Of a stretch of 64,000 nt of DNA, positions 9,317 to 17,917 are shown in pieces. Position 1 is the first letter of the stretch. The number at the start of each line of letters is the position of its first letter. Source of the DNA: Streptococcus alactolyticus (GTDB lineage Bacteria; Bacillota; Bacilli; Lactobacillales; Streptococcaceae). The stretch spans positions 372,001 to 436,000 of the forward strand of contig NZ_JAAXMT010000005.1 of assembly GCF_012277075.1 (NCBI RefSeq), written 5' to 3'. Under the pieces are notes generated by a model. It saw nothing but the letters and a program-made list of their open reading frames with translations, ran no database searches and was not told where the DNA came from. A program made the translations under genes and the position numbers.

Positions 9317-9322
9317 ATTATA
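9317..9322 (-). promoter_or_regulatory. -10 element for the small gene-folC unit
   Basis: The minus strand reads TGTTATAAT, an extended -10, immediately downstream of the terminator of the amino acid transporter. It leaves a leader of about 240 nt before the first gene. That leader contains a hydrophobic reading frame without a standard start (see findings). Confidence 0.5.
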
Positions 9323-9336
9323 ACATACTGAGAGCC

Positions 9337-9366
9337 AAAAAAAGCCAGTGCTACTGGCTTTTTTGC
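9337..9366 (-). terminator. Rho-independent terminator of the amino acid ABC transporter operon
   Basis: An 8-bp stem AAGCCAGT / ACTGGCTT with a 3-nt loop is followed on the minus strand by seven T residues, directly after the transporter stop codon. A-rich flanks make it potentially bidirectional. Confidence 0.88.
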
Positions 9367-9372
9367 ATTCTT

Positions 9373-10254
9373 TTAGTTAACGACACCACCTTCAACTACT
9401 AAATCGTCTAGATTGGTGGTTTGGCCATAGACGGGTTCCAAGGTTTTTTGATAATCTTTGTGGAAGAATTGTTCATTGCCCAAAGATTTGATTTCATCAT
9501 TTAACCAGTTGAGCAATTCGGTGTTGCCTTTTTGAACGGCAGGTGCGATGGTATCAATATCTCCTAAACTAGTGATACCGACTTGGTAGCCTTTATTTTC
9601 CAAAGCCCAAGCGAGCACTTCCGTATTGTCCGTTGATAAGGCATCTCCGCGACCGTCAAGAAGCGCTTGATAGGCTTCGCTGTATTGGTCGTATTTGAGC
9701 AATTTCACATCTGGATAATGTTCCTCAAAATAGGTTTCTGCCGTTGTCCCTTTGCCGACAATCAAGGTCTTACCTTTCAAATCATCCACTGACGAAATCA
9801 GGTTTTGACTAGGTGACACCACACCCAGCGCAACTTTCATGTAAGGCAAGGCAAAATCAACTTGTTTAGCACGTTCATCTGTCACCGTGAAATTAGCCAA
9901 AATCACATCCACTTTGGCAGACGTCAAGTATTCCACACGACTGGCTGGGTCCACTGCCACGTACTCGACATCCACACCCAAATCTTTGGCTAAACGATTG
10001 GCAAAATAAACATCGTAACCTTGATAAGCGCCCTTGTCATCTACATAACCAAACGGTTTTTTGTCGGAAAACACACCAATTCTAATCGTGCCACTTTTTT
10101 TAATCTCGTCTAAAGTTCTCGCCTTAGCCGTATTACCTGACGAACTGGCAGAAGATGCCGTTGAATCAGCATCGGAATTTGAGCAAGCTGCCAAACCAAC
10201 AACAAACAAAGCCAGTAGGCCAATCACACCTAATAAACGTTTTACATTTCTCAT
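9373..10254 (-). CDS. Amino acid ABC transporter substrate-binding lipoprotein, CjaA-like (probably cysteine or polar amino acid)
   Basis: This is the extracellular binding protein of an importer. The 293-residue protein has a lipoprotein signal with lipobox LAAC (Cys about 24), a serine-rich linker and then a bacterial solute-binding domain type 3. Segments such as GVFSDKKPFGYV, VEYLTSAKVDVILANFTVT and GDALSTDNT closely resemble the cysteine-binding protein CjaA of Campylobacter, so cysteine is my first guess for ligand (inference). The ATG at 10252-10254 follows AAAAAGGAG; a longer frame lacks a site. It ends the operon permease-permease-ATPase-binding protein and is followed by a strong terminator. 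Confidence 0.85.
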   Translation of the reverse strand: MRNVKRLLGVIGLLALFVVGLAACSNSDADSTASSASSSGNTAKARTLDEIKKSGTIRIGVFSDKKPFGYVDDKGAYQGYDVYFANRLAKDLGVDVEYVAVDPASRVEYLTSAKVDVILANFTVTDERAKQVDFALPYMKVALGVVSPSQNLISSVDDLKGKTLIVGKGTTAETYFEEHYPDVKLLKYDQYSEAYQALLDGRGDALSTDNTEVLAWALENKGYQVGITSLGDIDTIAPAVQKGNTELLNWLNDEIKSLGNEQFFHKDYQKTLEPVYGQTTNLDDLVVEGGVVN

Positions 10255-10273
10255 AGCAAACTCCTTTTTATAA

Positions 10274-11023
10274 TCAATCAGTGACTGTTGAAAAATCAAA
10301 GACACTTAAAAATTCTTGGGCACGTTGGGTTTTGGGATGGTTGAAAAAGGCTTTAGCGTCACCTTCTTCTACAATCGCTCCCTTTTCCAAAAACAAGACA
10401 CGATCTGCCACAGCTTTGGCAAACTGCAACTCATGGGTCACGATAATCATGGTGTATCCCTCACGCGCCAATTCGCCGACCAATTCCAAGACTTCTCGCA
10501 CCATTTCAGGGTCTAGTGAGGCCGTCACCTCGTCAAGCAAGAGAACTTCAGGATGCAATAACAAACTTCTAACAATAGCCACACGTTGCTGCTGCCCGCC
10601 TGATAATTCATGTGGCAAGCTATTTTCCTTTCCTGCCAAACCCACTCGTTCCAGCAAAGCAAGGGCTTCTGCCTCGACTTCTTTGCGGGGACGCTTTTGC
10701 ACTCGGACAGGTGCCAAAATCACGTTTTTCAGCACTGTCAAATGCGGAAATAAGTCGTAGGATTGAAAGACCATGCCAATTTTTTGACGAACAGCTGACA
10801 ATTGTTTGGGGTGTTCTAAAATAGCTTCGCCGTTTAAACGCACCTGCCCTGATTGAATGGGTTCCAGACCGTTTAAGCAGCGCAGCAAGGTTGATTTGCC
10901 ACACCCAGACGGTCCTAAAATCACCAAAACTTCCCCTTTCCCAACGGAAAAAGACAAGTGGTCAAGCACTGTTTGCTCGCCATAATCCTTCGTTATATCC
11001 TGAATGTCTAAAATTGCTGTCAC
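10274..11023 (-). CDS. Amino acid ABC transporter ATP-binding protein
   Basis: This is the energy-coupling subunit of the polar amino acid importer, 249 residues. Walker A is GPSGCGKST, the signature is LSGGQQQRV, Walker B is LLLDEVTASLD and the switch histidine is in VTHELQFAKAVADRV, all of the PAAT (GlnQ/TcyC-like) class. I place the start at the GTG at 11021-11023, 8 nt after AAGGAG. Another in-frame GTG overlaps the stop of the upstream permease but sits too close to the site. It lies between permease and binding-protein genes. Confidence 0.88.
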   Translation of the reverse strand: MTAILDIQDITKDYGEQTVLDHLSFSVGKGEVLVILGPSGCGKSTLLRCLNGLEPIQSGQVRLNGEAILEHPKQLSAVRQKIGMVFQSYDLFPHLTVLKNVILAPVRVQKRPRKEVEAEALALLERVGLAGKENSLPHELSGGQQQRVAIVRSLLLHPEVLLLDEVTASLDPEMVREVLELVGELAREGYTMIIVTHELQFAKAVADRVLFLEKGAIVEEGDAKAFFNHPKTQRAQEFLSVFDFSTVTD

Positions 11024-11028
11024 TAGAG

Positions 11029-11706
11029 TCACTCCTTCCAACACTTTTCTAAATAACCAGATAATCTTGAAATCGGGAAACAGACCGCGAAATACAAGAA
11101 AAAGATCAAGCCATAAACCCAAATGGCGGTGCTGGGAACCGTTAAACGATTGGCCTCAATAATCTGTTGCCCGACCTTGACCACTTCTACCGCCCCAATC
11201 AGCACGATCAAGGAAGTGGTTTTGATCATCCGCGTCATCAAATTGACCGCTTGGGGCAATAATCGCCGTAAGATTTGCGGGATAATCACATGAATGAGCA
11301 ATTGTCCCTTGCTCAACCCCAAAGCCAAACCACTCTCAAATTGGTGTTTAGGTAAGGAAAGTAGAGCACCCCTGACCAAATCGCCCATTTCAGCCGTTCC
11401 CCACATGGAAAAGACAATCACCGCCGCCACTTCACTGGATAAATTGACATTAAAAGTGCGTGCCAAACCAAAATAAACCAAAAACAAGAGAACTAACTGG
11501 GGCATGATGCGAATGAATTCTAAATACATGTGAGAAGCAATACGCACCACGCGAAAGCGAGAAATCAAAAGAAAACCAAAGAAAAACCCAAGCACAAGAG
11601 AAATTACAATAGAAATCAAGGCAATGTTAATCGTGACCAGCAAACCTTGAAGCAAACGCCATACATTATTCCCCTGAAAAAGTACGTGCAATCCCGAAAC
11701 CTGCAT
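11029..11706 (-). CDS. Amino acid ABC transporter permease (second)
   Basis: This is a 225-residue HisMQ-type permease with about five membrane helices and the EAA loop ALGLSKGQLLIHVIIPQ. The start ATG (11704-11706) follows AAAGGAGG and lies within the end of the other permease gene (41-nt overlap), a strong sign that the two are translated together and form a heterodimer. The neighbours are the second permease upstream and the ATPase downstream. Substrate is inferred from the binding protein. Confidence 0.87.
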   Translation of the reverse strand: MQVSGLHVLFQGNNVWRLLQGLLVTINIALISIVISLVLGFFFGFLLISRFRVVRIASHMYLEFIRIMPQLVLLFLVYFGLARTFNVNLSSEVAAVIVFSMWGTAEMGDLVRGALLSLPKHQFESGLALGLSKGQLLIHVIIPQILRRLLPQAVNLMTRMIKTTSLIVLIGAVEVVKVGQQIIEANRLTVPSTAIWVYGLIFFLYFAVCFPISRLSGYLEKCWKE

Positions 11707-12349
11707 TGTTCAACCTCCTTTCCAACCATTTGGCTACTAAAGACAAGGGCAACAAAACCACCAAATAAGCCAGTACCAACATCAACAAAGCCTCGTCTGT
11801 CTTATAATACAAGCCAATCAAATCTTTAGTGACATACATCAAGTCAGCTAAAGCAACAATGGAGAAAACAGACGTTTCTTTGATTAAGAAAATGACATTG
11901 GCGACAAGTGAGGGGAATGCAACGGCCAACGATTGCGGAAAAATGACATAACTAAAATTCTGTAAAGGTGTTAATCCGATACTCAATCCCACTTCGTATT
12001 GCCTAGCAGAAACGGCTTCTAAGCCTGAACGGAAAGATTCTGCCATGTAAGACCCACCCAGAAAAATCAAGCCTACAATAGCACAGGTTTCAGGTTCAAG
12101 CATCACACCAATCTTTGGCAATCCAAAATACAAAAAATACAGTTGAATCAAAAGAGGCGTATTGCGTGACAATTCAACGTAAGCCTTGCAAATCGTATTC
12201 AAAATCGGAACATGATAATAGCGTATAAGACTGATGACAAAGCCCAACGCAATAGCTCCCAAAATACCAAACAAAGCCAGCCGAACTGTTAACACCAAAG
12301 CTTCTTGGTATAGGGGAATATTTGCAACAATAAACGACCAATCTAACAT
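11666..12349 (-). CDS. Amino acid ABC transporter permease (first)
   Basis: This is a 227-residue HisMQ-type permease and the first gene of the importer operon. The EAA loop reads GLSIGLTPLQNFSYVIFPQ. The ATG is preceded by GGAGGGG. Upstream, the minus strand has TTTTATAAT about 25 nt before the start, a likely -10. The 3' end overlaps the next permease by 41 nt. Confidence 0.87.
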   Translation of the reverse strand: MLDWSFIVANIPLYQEALVLTVRLALFGILGAIALGFVISLIRYYHVPILNTICKAYVELSRNTPLLIQLYFLYFGLPKIGVMLEPETCAIVGLIFLGGSYMAESFRSGLEAVSARQYEVGLSIGLTPLQNFSYVIFPQSLAVAFPSLVANVIFLIKETSVFSIVALADLMYVTKDLIGLYYKTDEALLMLVLAYLVVLLPLSLVAKWLERRLNNAGFGIARTFSGE

Positions 12350-12480
12350 AGCACCCCTCCAAATCGTATAAAAGTATTATAAAAGAATAAGACCTAATCG
12401 TGTACTCTAAATTTTTTATGGTTGGGTATAAGTCTTTTTTATGACAAAATACGCTATACGCCGCGTTTTTTAGACAAAAC

Positions 12481-12527
12481 AAAAAAACACCCTAACCATT
12501 AGACAAGACGTCCAATCGTTAAGGTGT
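12481..12527 (-). terminator. Terminator of hom-thrB
   Basis: A long imperfect hairpin (ACACCTTAAC pairing with GTTAGGGTGT, with further pairing inside) is followed by seven T residues on the minus strand, 35 nt after the thrB stop. Confidence 0.8.
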
Positions 12528-12561
12528 GTGTTTTAATATCACTTTGATTAAAATAATGGAA

Positions 12562-13422
12562 TTATTCTATCACAAGCCCTTGAGGGTCAATGTTTAAAGA
12601 TACAACTTCACCATCCAACTGAAGAGCTATTAAACACTCAAAAATGGCTGTTTCTTTATCTTTGGGCGCCAAGACCATGATAGTTGGCCCAGCTCCTGAT
12701 AAATAAGTGGCATAGGCACCAAGTTCATGGGCCGCTGCTTTTATTGGCGCAAATTCCTTTATCAATTGTTGGCGGAAACGCTCATGGAAAAGGTCAGCTT
12801 CAATGGCCTTACCTGCCGTCACCAAATCACCTGTCAAAAGTGCCGCAAGTGCTACATTGGCAATGGAAGAAGCGGCTACGGCCTCTTTATAAGCAAATTC
12901 ACTTGGCAAGACACGGCGGCTATCGCTGGTTTTCAATTCATAATTGGGAATGAAAGCAATCAGAGCCGTTTCAGGGAATTTGGCCACAACATGGCTAACC
13001 TTGCCATCAACGTACGATGACACCACCAATTGCCCAAAAATAGCTGGCGCAACATTATCAGGATGCCCTTCTTCTTTAGTAGCAATAGCCAACATCTCTT
13101 CTTTTGACAAATGCAATTGCCCCAATTCATTAGCCAAGGCAATCCCTGCCACGATAACCGATGACGATGACCCCAGACCTCTGGCCAAAGGAACATCAGA
13201 CACCATTTTCACACGGTGCGGCCTTAATTCAGAGCACACACTCAAAGCCGTCGCAATCAAAAGATTGTTCTCATCGTTAGGAACACCGTCCAAGTCATGC
13301 AAGACCTCCCATTTCTCAGAAGGCTCTAAAACCTCAATAGTTAAATACTTGGATACCGCAATCCCCACCGAATCAAAACCTGGGCCCAAATTGGCCGAAG
13401 TCGCTGGTACAGTAATTTTCAT
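12562..13422 (-). CDS. thrB: Homoserine kinase ThrB
   Basis: ThrB phosphorylates homoserine on the way to threonine. The 286-residue GHMP-family protein has the N-terminal [14 protein letters not shown], the ATP loop [14 protein letters not shown] near residue 80 and the C-terminal [17 protein letters not shown] motif. It follows hom by 5 nt, so the two form a hom-thrB operon ended by a terminator. Length is normal. Confidence 0.94.
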   Translation of the reverse strand: MKITVPATSANLGPGFDSVGIAVSKYLTIEVLEPSEKWEVLHDLDGVPNDENNLLIATALSVCSELRPHRVKMVSDVPLARGLGSSSSVIVAGIALANELGQLHLSKEEMLAIATKEEGHPDNVAPAIFGQLVVSSYVDGKVSHVVAKFPETALIAFIPNYELKTSDSRRVLPSEFAYKEAVAASSIANVALAALLTGDLVTAGKAIEADLFHERFRQQLIKEFAPIKAAAHELGAYATYLSGAGPTIMVLAPKDKETAIFECLIALQLDGEVVSLNIDPQGLVIE

Positions 13423-13427
13423 ATAGT

Positions 13428-14714
13428 TTATTCCCCTAATACTTTCAATGTATTAAGCACTTGGAAATCGTCAATAGCTTCCAACTTAGCTGTAACAGAT
13501 GCCAATTGGGTTTGGCTCATGACGTGCGTGATAATGACCACACGTGCACGTGTGCCATTCGCTTTTTGTTGAAGTACTTGCTCAAATGAGATATCTTCCG
13601 CATTGAAAATTTTAGCTAAACGCAGTAATTGCCCCTTCTTATCAGGCGTGTTAATCGCAAAGTAATAATGGCTCTTCACATCTGCTGGGTCAGCCATCTT
13701 GGTTTCACGCTCAAATTCATTAAATGGTTTGCCAACATTACCGTCTTTGATACGACGTGCAATGCGAATAATATCAGCCGTAACAGAGGTTGCTGTTGGT
13801 TTTTGACCCGCACCAGGTCCATAGTACATCGACTCCCCGATACCAATAGATTCCACAAAAACAGCATTCATAACATCGTTGACACTAGCCAATGGGTGTG
13901 TTTTTGGCAAGAAGGTTGGTGACACTTCTGCGGACAAACCTGAAGCAACTTCACGGATATCACCCACTAATTTAATCACATAACCCAATTCTTGAGCCAC
14001 TGCCACATCGTCAGGAGTGATGTTGGTAATGCCTTTATGAGCCACATCATCAAAATCAATGGTCATTCCAAAACCAAATTGACTTAAAATGACAGCTTTG
14101 TAAGCCGCGTCAATCCCTTCCACGTCATTTGTTGGGTCACTTTCAGCATATCCTAATTCTTGAGCTGTTTTAAGAGCATCCTCATAAGTCCAACCTTCAT
14201 CCACCATTTTGGTCATCATGAAATTAGATGTTCCATTAAGCACGCCCAAAATACGTGTGATTTTATCTGAAGTCAATGAATTGGCAAGGGTACGCAAAAT
14301 TGGAATTCCCCCAGCAACTGCTGCTTCATAATAAAAGGCAACTTCCTTGTCTTTTGCCAATTGTATCAACTCTTTCCCATGGGTCGCCACCAAATCTTTA
14401 TTGGCTGTTACCACATGCTTGCCTGCCTCAAGGGCTCTTGTGATAAAGGTACGAGCTGGCTCAATGCGTCCCATCAATTCAACCACAATTGCAATGCTTT
14501 CATCGTTTAAAATATCATCAATATTTGTCACAAAATGATAATCGTGACCTGCTGCTCTTAAACGATTTTTTTCCTCGTCATCTCTCACCAAAACTTTAGC
14601 GATTTCAATGGTGTCATGAGCTGCCTCTACAATTTTTGAATGGTTTTCTTCCAGCAAAAACGGCACTCCGCTAGCAACCGTACCAAATCCAAGTAAAGCA
14701 ATTTTTAATGACAT
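13428..14714 (-). CDS. hom: Homoserine dehydrogenase Hom
   Basis: Hom reduces aspartate semialdehyde to homoserine, feeding threonine and methionine. The 428-residue protein has an N-terminal NAD(P)-binding fold ([11 protein letters not shown]), the catalytic lysine region around [14 protein letters not shown], the dimer/catalytic domain, and a C-terminal ACT domain (about 350-428) that usually senses threonine. I use the ATG at 14712-14714 because GGAGGAG precedes it; the frame itself extends 63 nt upstream into the promoter. A TGGTATAAT promoter lies 52 nt upstream. Confidence 0.94.
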   Translation of the reverse strand: MSLKIALLGFGTVASGVPFLLEENHSKIVEAAHDTIEIAKVLVRDDEEKNRLRAAGHDYHFVTNIDDILNDESIAIVVELMGRIEPARTFITRALEAGKHVVTANKDLVATHGKELIQLAKDKEVAFYYEAAVAGGIPILRTLANSLTSDKITRILGVLNGTSNFMMTKMVDEGWTYEDALKTAQELGYAESDPTNDVEGIDAAYKAVILSQFGFGMTIDFDDVAHKGITNITPDDVAVAQELGYVIKLVGDIREVASGLSAEVSPTFLPKTHPLASVNDVMNAVFVESIGIGESMYYGPGAGQKPTATSVTADIIRIARRIKDGNVGKPFNEFERETKMADPADVKSHYYFAINTPDKKGQLLRLAKIFNAEDISFEQVLQQKANGTRARVVIITHVMSQTQLASVTAKLEAIDDFQVLNTLKVLGE

Positions 14715-14765
14715 CGTCTCCTCCTTCATTTGAGAAAAACTCTCTAAAATAAACACATTTCTTAC

Positions 14766-14771
14766 ATTATA
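14766..14771 (-). promoter_or_regulatory. -10 element for hom-thrB
   Basis: The minus strand reads TGGTATAAT, an extended -10 with perfect hexamer. No clear -35. Confidence 0.6.
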
Positions 14772-14911
14772 CCACAAAATTATTCAGAATTTACAGAAAA
14801 ATAGCTTTCATTAAAAATAGCCGTCATTTTTCAGAAAAGCTTCCATTTTAAGCCAAAAAAATAGTAGAATAGAAGTAAACGAATGATTTAACAAGGAGAT
14901 TTTATTACATT

Positions 14912-15832
14912 ATGGAAAAACGAAGCCATCGCCACAGGCGCCAAAAGAAGAAACCAACTGTCCTTATTTGGTTTTTCTTAGCATTTGCTTGTGTTATCGC
15001 TGGAGTCACCATCTTTTTTATAGCAAAACCTAACCACGCAACAAAACAAGCACAAGATGTCATAAAACAAGAAAGCACTATGATTGCTGTTAGCAGTACT
15101 TCTTCATCGACCACTACCCAAGAAAGCAGTGAAGTGGACTGGGTCAAGCAAGACACGGCCATCCATTTCCCGATTCTCATGTACCACGCCATCCACGTCA
15201 TGGCGCCTGAAGAAAGTGCTAACGCCAACCTCATCGTTGACCCGACCACTTTTGAAAGCCACATTCAACGCCTGTCAAACGAAGGCTACTACTTTCTAAC
15301 GCCTGAGGAAGTCCACAAGGTTTTAACTGAAAATGTACTTCCAAATGGCAATCAAAAAATTATCTGGCTAACTTTTGATGACAGCTTGTGGGATTTTTAT
15401 GATAATGCCTACCCTATTTTACAAAAATACCAAGTCAAGGCAACCAATAATGTGATCACTAGTACAGTTGGTAGCCAAACCAATTTATCTCTTGATGAAA
15501 TGCTTGAAATGAAGAACAACGGTATGTCTTTCCAAGACCACACAGTGACTCATCCTGATTTATCTGCCACAGACAGTTCTACGCAAACAACCGAAATGAA
15601 GGATTCCAAACAGTATCTAGACGATTCCTTGAATCAAGACACCATTGCTATCGCTTACCCTGCTGGACGTTATTCTGACACAACCTTACAAATTGCAGAA
15701 AATCTAGATTACAAACTTGGGGTAACCACCAACGAAGGACTCGCAAGCGCCGACAATGGACTGCTGTCACTCAACCGCATACGTATTCTACCAACAACTA
15801 CTGCAGATAGCATAATGGCAACCATTAATTAA
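14912..15832 (+). CDS. Membrane-anchored polysaccharide deacetylase (NodB/CE4 family)
   Basis: The 306-residue protein has a basic N-terminus, one membrane helix (about 16-38), a Ser/Thr-rich linker and an extracellular NodB domain. CE4 motifs are visible: LTFDD (metal/catalytic aspartates), HTVTHPDLS (metal histidines) and YPAGRYSD. It would remove acetyl groups from a cell-wall or surface glycan such as peptidoglycan GlcNAc; the actual substrate is not shown by sequence. It is the only plus-strand gene here, divergent from hom, with AAGGAG 15 nt upstream of the ATG and a terminator directly after the stop. Confidence 0.85.
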   Translation: MEKRSHRHRRQKKKPTVLIWFFLAFACVIAGVTIFFIAKPNHATKQAQDVIKQESTMIAVSSTSSSTTTQESSEVDWVKQDTAIHFPILMYHAIHVMAPEESANANLIVDPTTFESHIQRLSNEGYYFLTPEEVHKVLTENVLPNGNQKIIWLTFDDSLWDFYDNAYPILQKYQVKATNNVITSTVGSQTNLSLDEMLEMKNNGMSFQDHTVTHPDLSATDSSTQTTEMKDSKQYLDDSLNQDTIAIAYPAGRYSDTTLQIAENLDYKLGVTTNEGLASADNGLLSLNRIRILPTTTADSIMATIN

Positions 15833-15835
15833 CTA

Positions 15836-15862
15836 AAAGTACCCTATCCAAAGGGTGCTTTT
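15836..15862 (+). terminator. Terminator behind the deacetylase gene
   Basis: An 8-bp stem (AGTACCCT / AGGGTGCT, one G-T pair) is followed by TTTT. It also overlaps the 3' end of the small minus-strand gene, so it may serve both directions. Confidence 0.7.
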
Positions 15863-16034
15863 ACTGCTTATGATCTTTAAATATACTACAAAGCAAAAAC
15901 ATCAGATGCCCCAAGAAAATCGCTATCCATAAATAAACAAAGACCATGTTCAAAGTCATTATATTATAAATGATTGCAACAAGGTAAATGAGCAAGCAGA
16001 GAAATTGCCGACGATAAGAAGAGTACTTTTGCAT
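15861..16034 (-). CDS. Small membrane protein of unknown function
   Basis: The frame encodes 57 residues from the ATG at 16032-16034, preceded by GAGGTG at good spacing; an in-frame GTG lies 9 nt upstream. A basic start (MQKYSSYRRQ) is followed by two closely spaced hydrophobic segments (FLCLLIYLVAIIYNIM and VFVYLWIAIFLGHLMFLL) and a short basic tail. I do not recognise a family. It lies between the deacetylase terminator and the left end of the integrated element, so it belongs to the chromosome. Confidence 0.45.
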   Translation of the reverse strand: MQKYSSYRRQFLCLLIYLVAIIYNIMTLNMVFVYLWIAIFLGHLMFLLCSIFKDHKQ

Positions 16035-16043
16035 ATTGGTCAC

Positions 16044-16152
16044 CTCATGAAACAGAAACGGATGGCATCAACCGATATATCCTATACTTATAAGACTAGC
16101 ACTAGCAATTAAAATAAAGCTTAAAACATCTCATAAGAAAACGTTAACTATC
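16044..16152. other. Gene-free flank left of the integrated element
   Basis: This AT-rich stretch between the small membrane gene and the att repeat holds no frame I can support. Together with 16170-16366 it makes a gap of about 320 nt that contains the att repeat, the arm-type repeat and two terminators listed separately. Confidence 0.4.
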
Positions 16153-16169
16153 ATCCACCCTAAGGGAAT
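16153..16169. repeat. Left attachment repeat (attL) of the integrated element
   Basis: The 17-bp sequence ATCCACCCTAAGGGAAT is identical to the 3' end of the tRNA-Arg(CCG) gene at 19838-19854, in the same orientation. A tRNA 3' end duplicated about 3.7 kb away with an integrase gene in between is the signature of site-specific integration. Confidence 0.85.
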
Positions 16170-16267
16170 ATTTGGGTATTACATAGGAATAAAAAAGTAA
16201 AAAAAGATATAAAAGTAGCTATTTTTTAACGTTTTTCTTTCTTACTTTTCCTAGTATTTTTTAAAGT

Positions 16268-16290
16268 TTTTGGACAAATTTTGGACAAAA
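16268..16290. repeat. Left arm-type repeat (two tandem TTTTGGACAAA units)
   Basis: A 23-bp block made of two tandem TTTTGGACAAA units is repeated identically at 19761-19783. The copies lie about 100 bp inside attL and about 55 bp inside attR, as expected for integrase arm-binding sites. Confidence 0.6.
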
Positions 16291-16310
16291 ATGCACCCGA
16301 ATCGGGTGCA
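16285..16310 (-). terminator. Terminator (distal) behind the small element gene
   Basis: GCACCCGA / TCGGGTGC stem with a 1-nt loop (likely larger in RNA) is followed by ATTTTTG on the minus strand. It is the second of two terminators in tandem. Confidence 0.65.
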
Positions 16311-16321
16311 ATTTGTAAGAT

Positions 16322-16348
16322 AAAAAAGTACCTAGATAAGAGGTACTT
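16322..16348 (-). terminator. Terminator (proximal) behind the small element gene
   Basis: AAGTACCT / AGGTACTT stem with a 7-nt loop is followed by TTTTTT on the minus strand, 19 nt beyond the stop of the gene at 16367. Confidence 0.75.
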
Positions 16349-16366
16349 ATAGTATAACATAATTTA

Positions 16367-16604
16367 TTAGATAAGCTCAAGAGCGAGTTTTTCGAGTTCT
16401 GGTTCAAGTTCTGGGAAAGTTGTATTGAGACCTGCGATGTCGTTTGCCCAAATCATAATATTTTGAGCCAGATTATCTTGCGCTTGGTTAAGACCTTCGC
16501 TGTAAAATTCTTCAAGTTCTTTACCAAGTTTGCGATATTCCAAATATTCCACGATTGTTTCAGCTGGTACAGCTAACTTTGTTGTTAAATTTAATTGTTT
16601 TCAT
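16367..16604 (-). pseudogene. Small element-borne gene with an early frameshift
   Basis: The frame open from a GTG at 16550-16552 encodes 61 residues (EYLEYRKLGKELEEFYSEG...), acidic and helical. The natural start is probably the ATG at 16602-16604, behind GAGGTAAATGAA. From there the frame reads MKTIKFNNK and then shifts. Removing one A from the AAAG run would give NNKLAVPAETIVEYLEY, a smooth 80-residue protein. So I read it as frameshifted near codon 9, or re-started at the GTG. No function is recognised. Its leader is nearly identical to that of the secreted protein gene upstream. Confidence 0.5.
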
Positions 16605-16650
16605 TTCATTTACCTCTTTCATCTTTCTGATTATATTATTTCATTTTATT

Positions 16651-17256
16651 TTATTGATGATTGTCAACAGTTTTAAATTTATATTTTTCATTCTTACACC
16701 AATAGTCATAGTTAGATTGCAACCCATTTTGAGTTGTACCGTCTGGTGCTTGCTGGCGAAGCCATCTACAGAAAGCTTCAGCGTTTTGTTTAGCACTATC
16801 ACAATTGAGCTCACTTAAATCACTATCATTATTTTCACCATGTACGATAACCATATCATCATATTCTCCCTTTTCACGAGAAGCTCCGCATTGTATAACC
16901 ATAATTTGATTAGTTCTTTGCATTGGTGTCATGATGTAAAATCCATAGCGTGAGACTGGTTCAGCATTGTCACCTACGCAATTGTAAGGACCTGGTCCGT
17001 TATTAATGTATAGTCCTTCATAACTATTATCTTCAGCACTAGCCGTTTCTGTACCATAAGCATCCATTTCTGGTAATGATGATGTCTTCGTAGTTTCTTC
17101 AGTGGTAGTTTCTTCAGTACTAGATGATGAAACACTTGATTTAAATGTTTTACCTTCGTAGTTAGCTGGTTGATTGCTTGTGTAAACGAAGCTACCACCT
17201 GCAATTAGTCCTAATGTTGTTAATGCTGTAATGCTAATTGTTTTCCATGTTTTCAT
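16651..17256 (-). CDS. Putative secreted or membrane-tethered protein of unknown function
   Basis: The 201-residue protein starts MKTWKTISITALTTLGLIAG, a signal-like or anchor helix, then has a low-complexity Ser/Thr/Glu stretch (about 40-62) and a C-terminal globular part with several cysteines (NCVGDN, IQCGAS, LNCDSA, AFCRWL, YWCKNE), which could form disulfides outside the cell. I do not recognise the domain. GAGGTAAACATT precedes the ATG. It is intact although its neighbours in the element are broken, so it may be a cargo gene kept by selection. Confidence 0.6.
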   Translation of the reverse strand: MKTWKTISITALTTLGLIAGGSFVYTSNQPANYEGKTFKSSVSSSSTEETTTEETTKTSSLPEMDAYGTETASAEDNSYEGLYINNGPGPYNCVGDNAEPVSRYGFYIMTPMQRTNQIMVIQCGASREKGEYDDMVIVHGENNDSDLSELNCDSAKQNAEAFCRWLRQQAPDGTTQNGLQSNYDYWCKNEKYKFKTVDNHQ

Positions 17257-17362
17257 AATGTTTACCTCTTTCGTCTTTCTTTATCTTACAAGTATATTAC
17301 AGTACATGTAAGATAAATCGTCAACACTTTTTATAAACTTTTTTGATATTTTTTTATTTTTT

Positions 17363-17384
17363 AGTCCGTTAAAGCGGACTTTTC
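17363..17384. terminator. Terminator-like hairpin in the element
   Basis: AGTCCG / CGGACT stem with T-rich flanks on both sides, so it could act in both directions. It lies upstream of the secreted protein gene. Confidence 0.5.
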
Positions 17385-17463
17385 TTGTTTTTGTGGTTAT
17401 AACGGAAAATAAAAAAACGTTGATATTATGAGCTTTGTTGGTATTTGGGAATTTACTTGGAAA

Positions 17464-17492
17464 ATAAAAAAGAGCTAACCTTTGTTAGCTCT
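17464..17492 (-). terminator. Strong terminator ending the gene-free stretch
   Basis: A 9-bp stem AGAGCTAAC / GTTAGCTCT with a 4-nt loop is followed by TTTTTTATTTT on the minus strand. No gene precedes it within 400 nt, which suggests that an untranslated RNA ends here. Confidence 0.75.
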
Positions 17493-17804
17493 CCATCACA
17501 TACCCCCTCAGGAGTACGGATTTATCACAAATTTAAAACAACTAACTAAATGAGCCTTCGCTCTGCTTCAAATATATGCAACTTATTAGCTGATAGTCGT
17601 CTTAGGTCTGAGCTATGAGGAGCTACCTTACAAACTTCCTAAGAGGTTCAATGACTAGGAAGGAATGGTTACCTCCAACGTTCACCCAACATTCAGAATC
17701 ATAAGTATGTAACAATATATCCAATATATCCAATTTATCACTTGCGCTTTTGGTTACAGGAACTTTGACAACTTTAAAAAAACGTATTTACATCGCTTTG
17801 AACA

Positions 17805-17835
17805 GCAAAAAAGCGAGAACATCATTTGTTCTCGC
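17805..17835 (-). terminator. Terminator of the 83-residue protein gene
   Basis: GCGAGAAC / GTTCTCGC stem (8 bp), followed by TTTTTTGC on the minus strand, about 80 nt after the stop codon at 17918. Confidence 0.75.
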
Positions 17836-17917
17836 TAGAGCTTAACTTTGCCACCCACTACAGTTGACAAAGAGCCACAAAAAAGGGACTGCACACTCTT
17901 CTTTTTAATATTTTCTT

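Larger units (their letters stand above)
17257..17917. other. 661-nt gene-free stretch with terminators and a possible untranslated RNA
   Basis: No convincing frame was found. The stretch holds three GC-rich hairpins with T-runs (listed separately). Between the second (17464-17492) and third (17805-17835) lies about 310 nt which, on the minus strand, would be transcribed and stopped by the strong terminator at 17464-17492. It includes a stem CTTCCTA / TTAGGAAG inside GGAGGTAACC ... GGTAGCTCC, and a tandem ATTGGATAT repeat. A structured RNA is possible. Confidence 0.35.

Noticed and set aside
16327..16348. Short inverted repeat as an IS end
   Set aside because: It is followed by a T-run and placed behind a gene, so it is a terminator.
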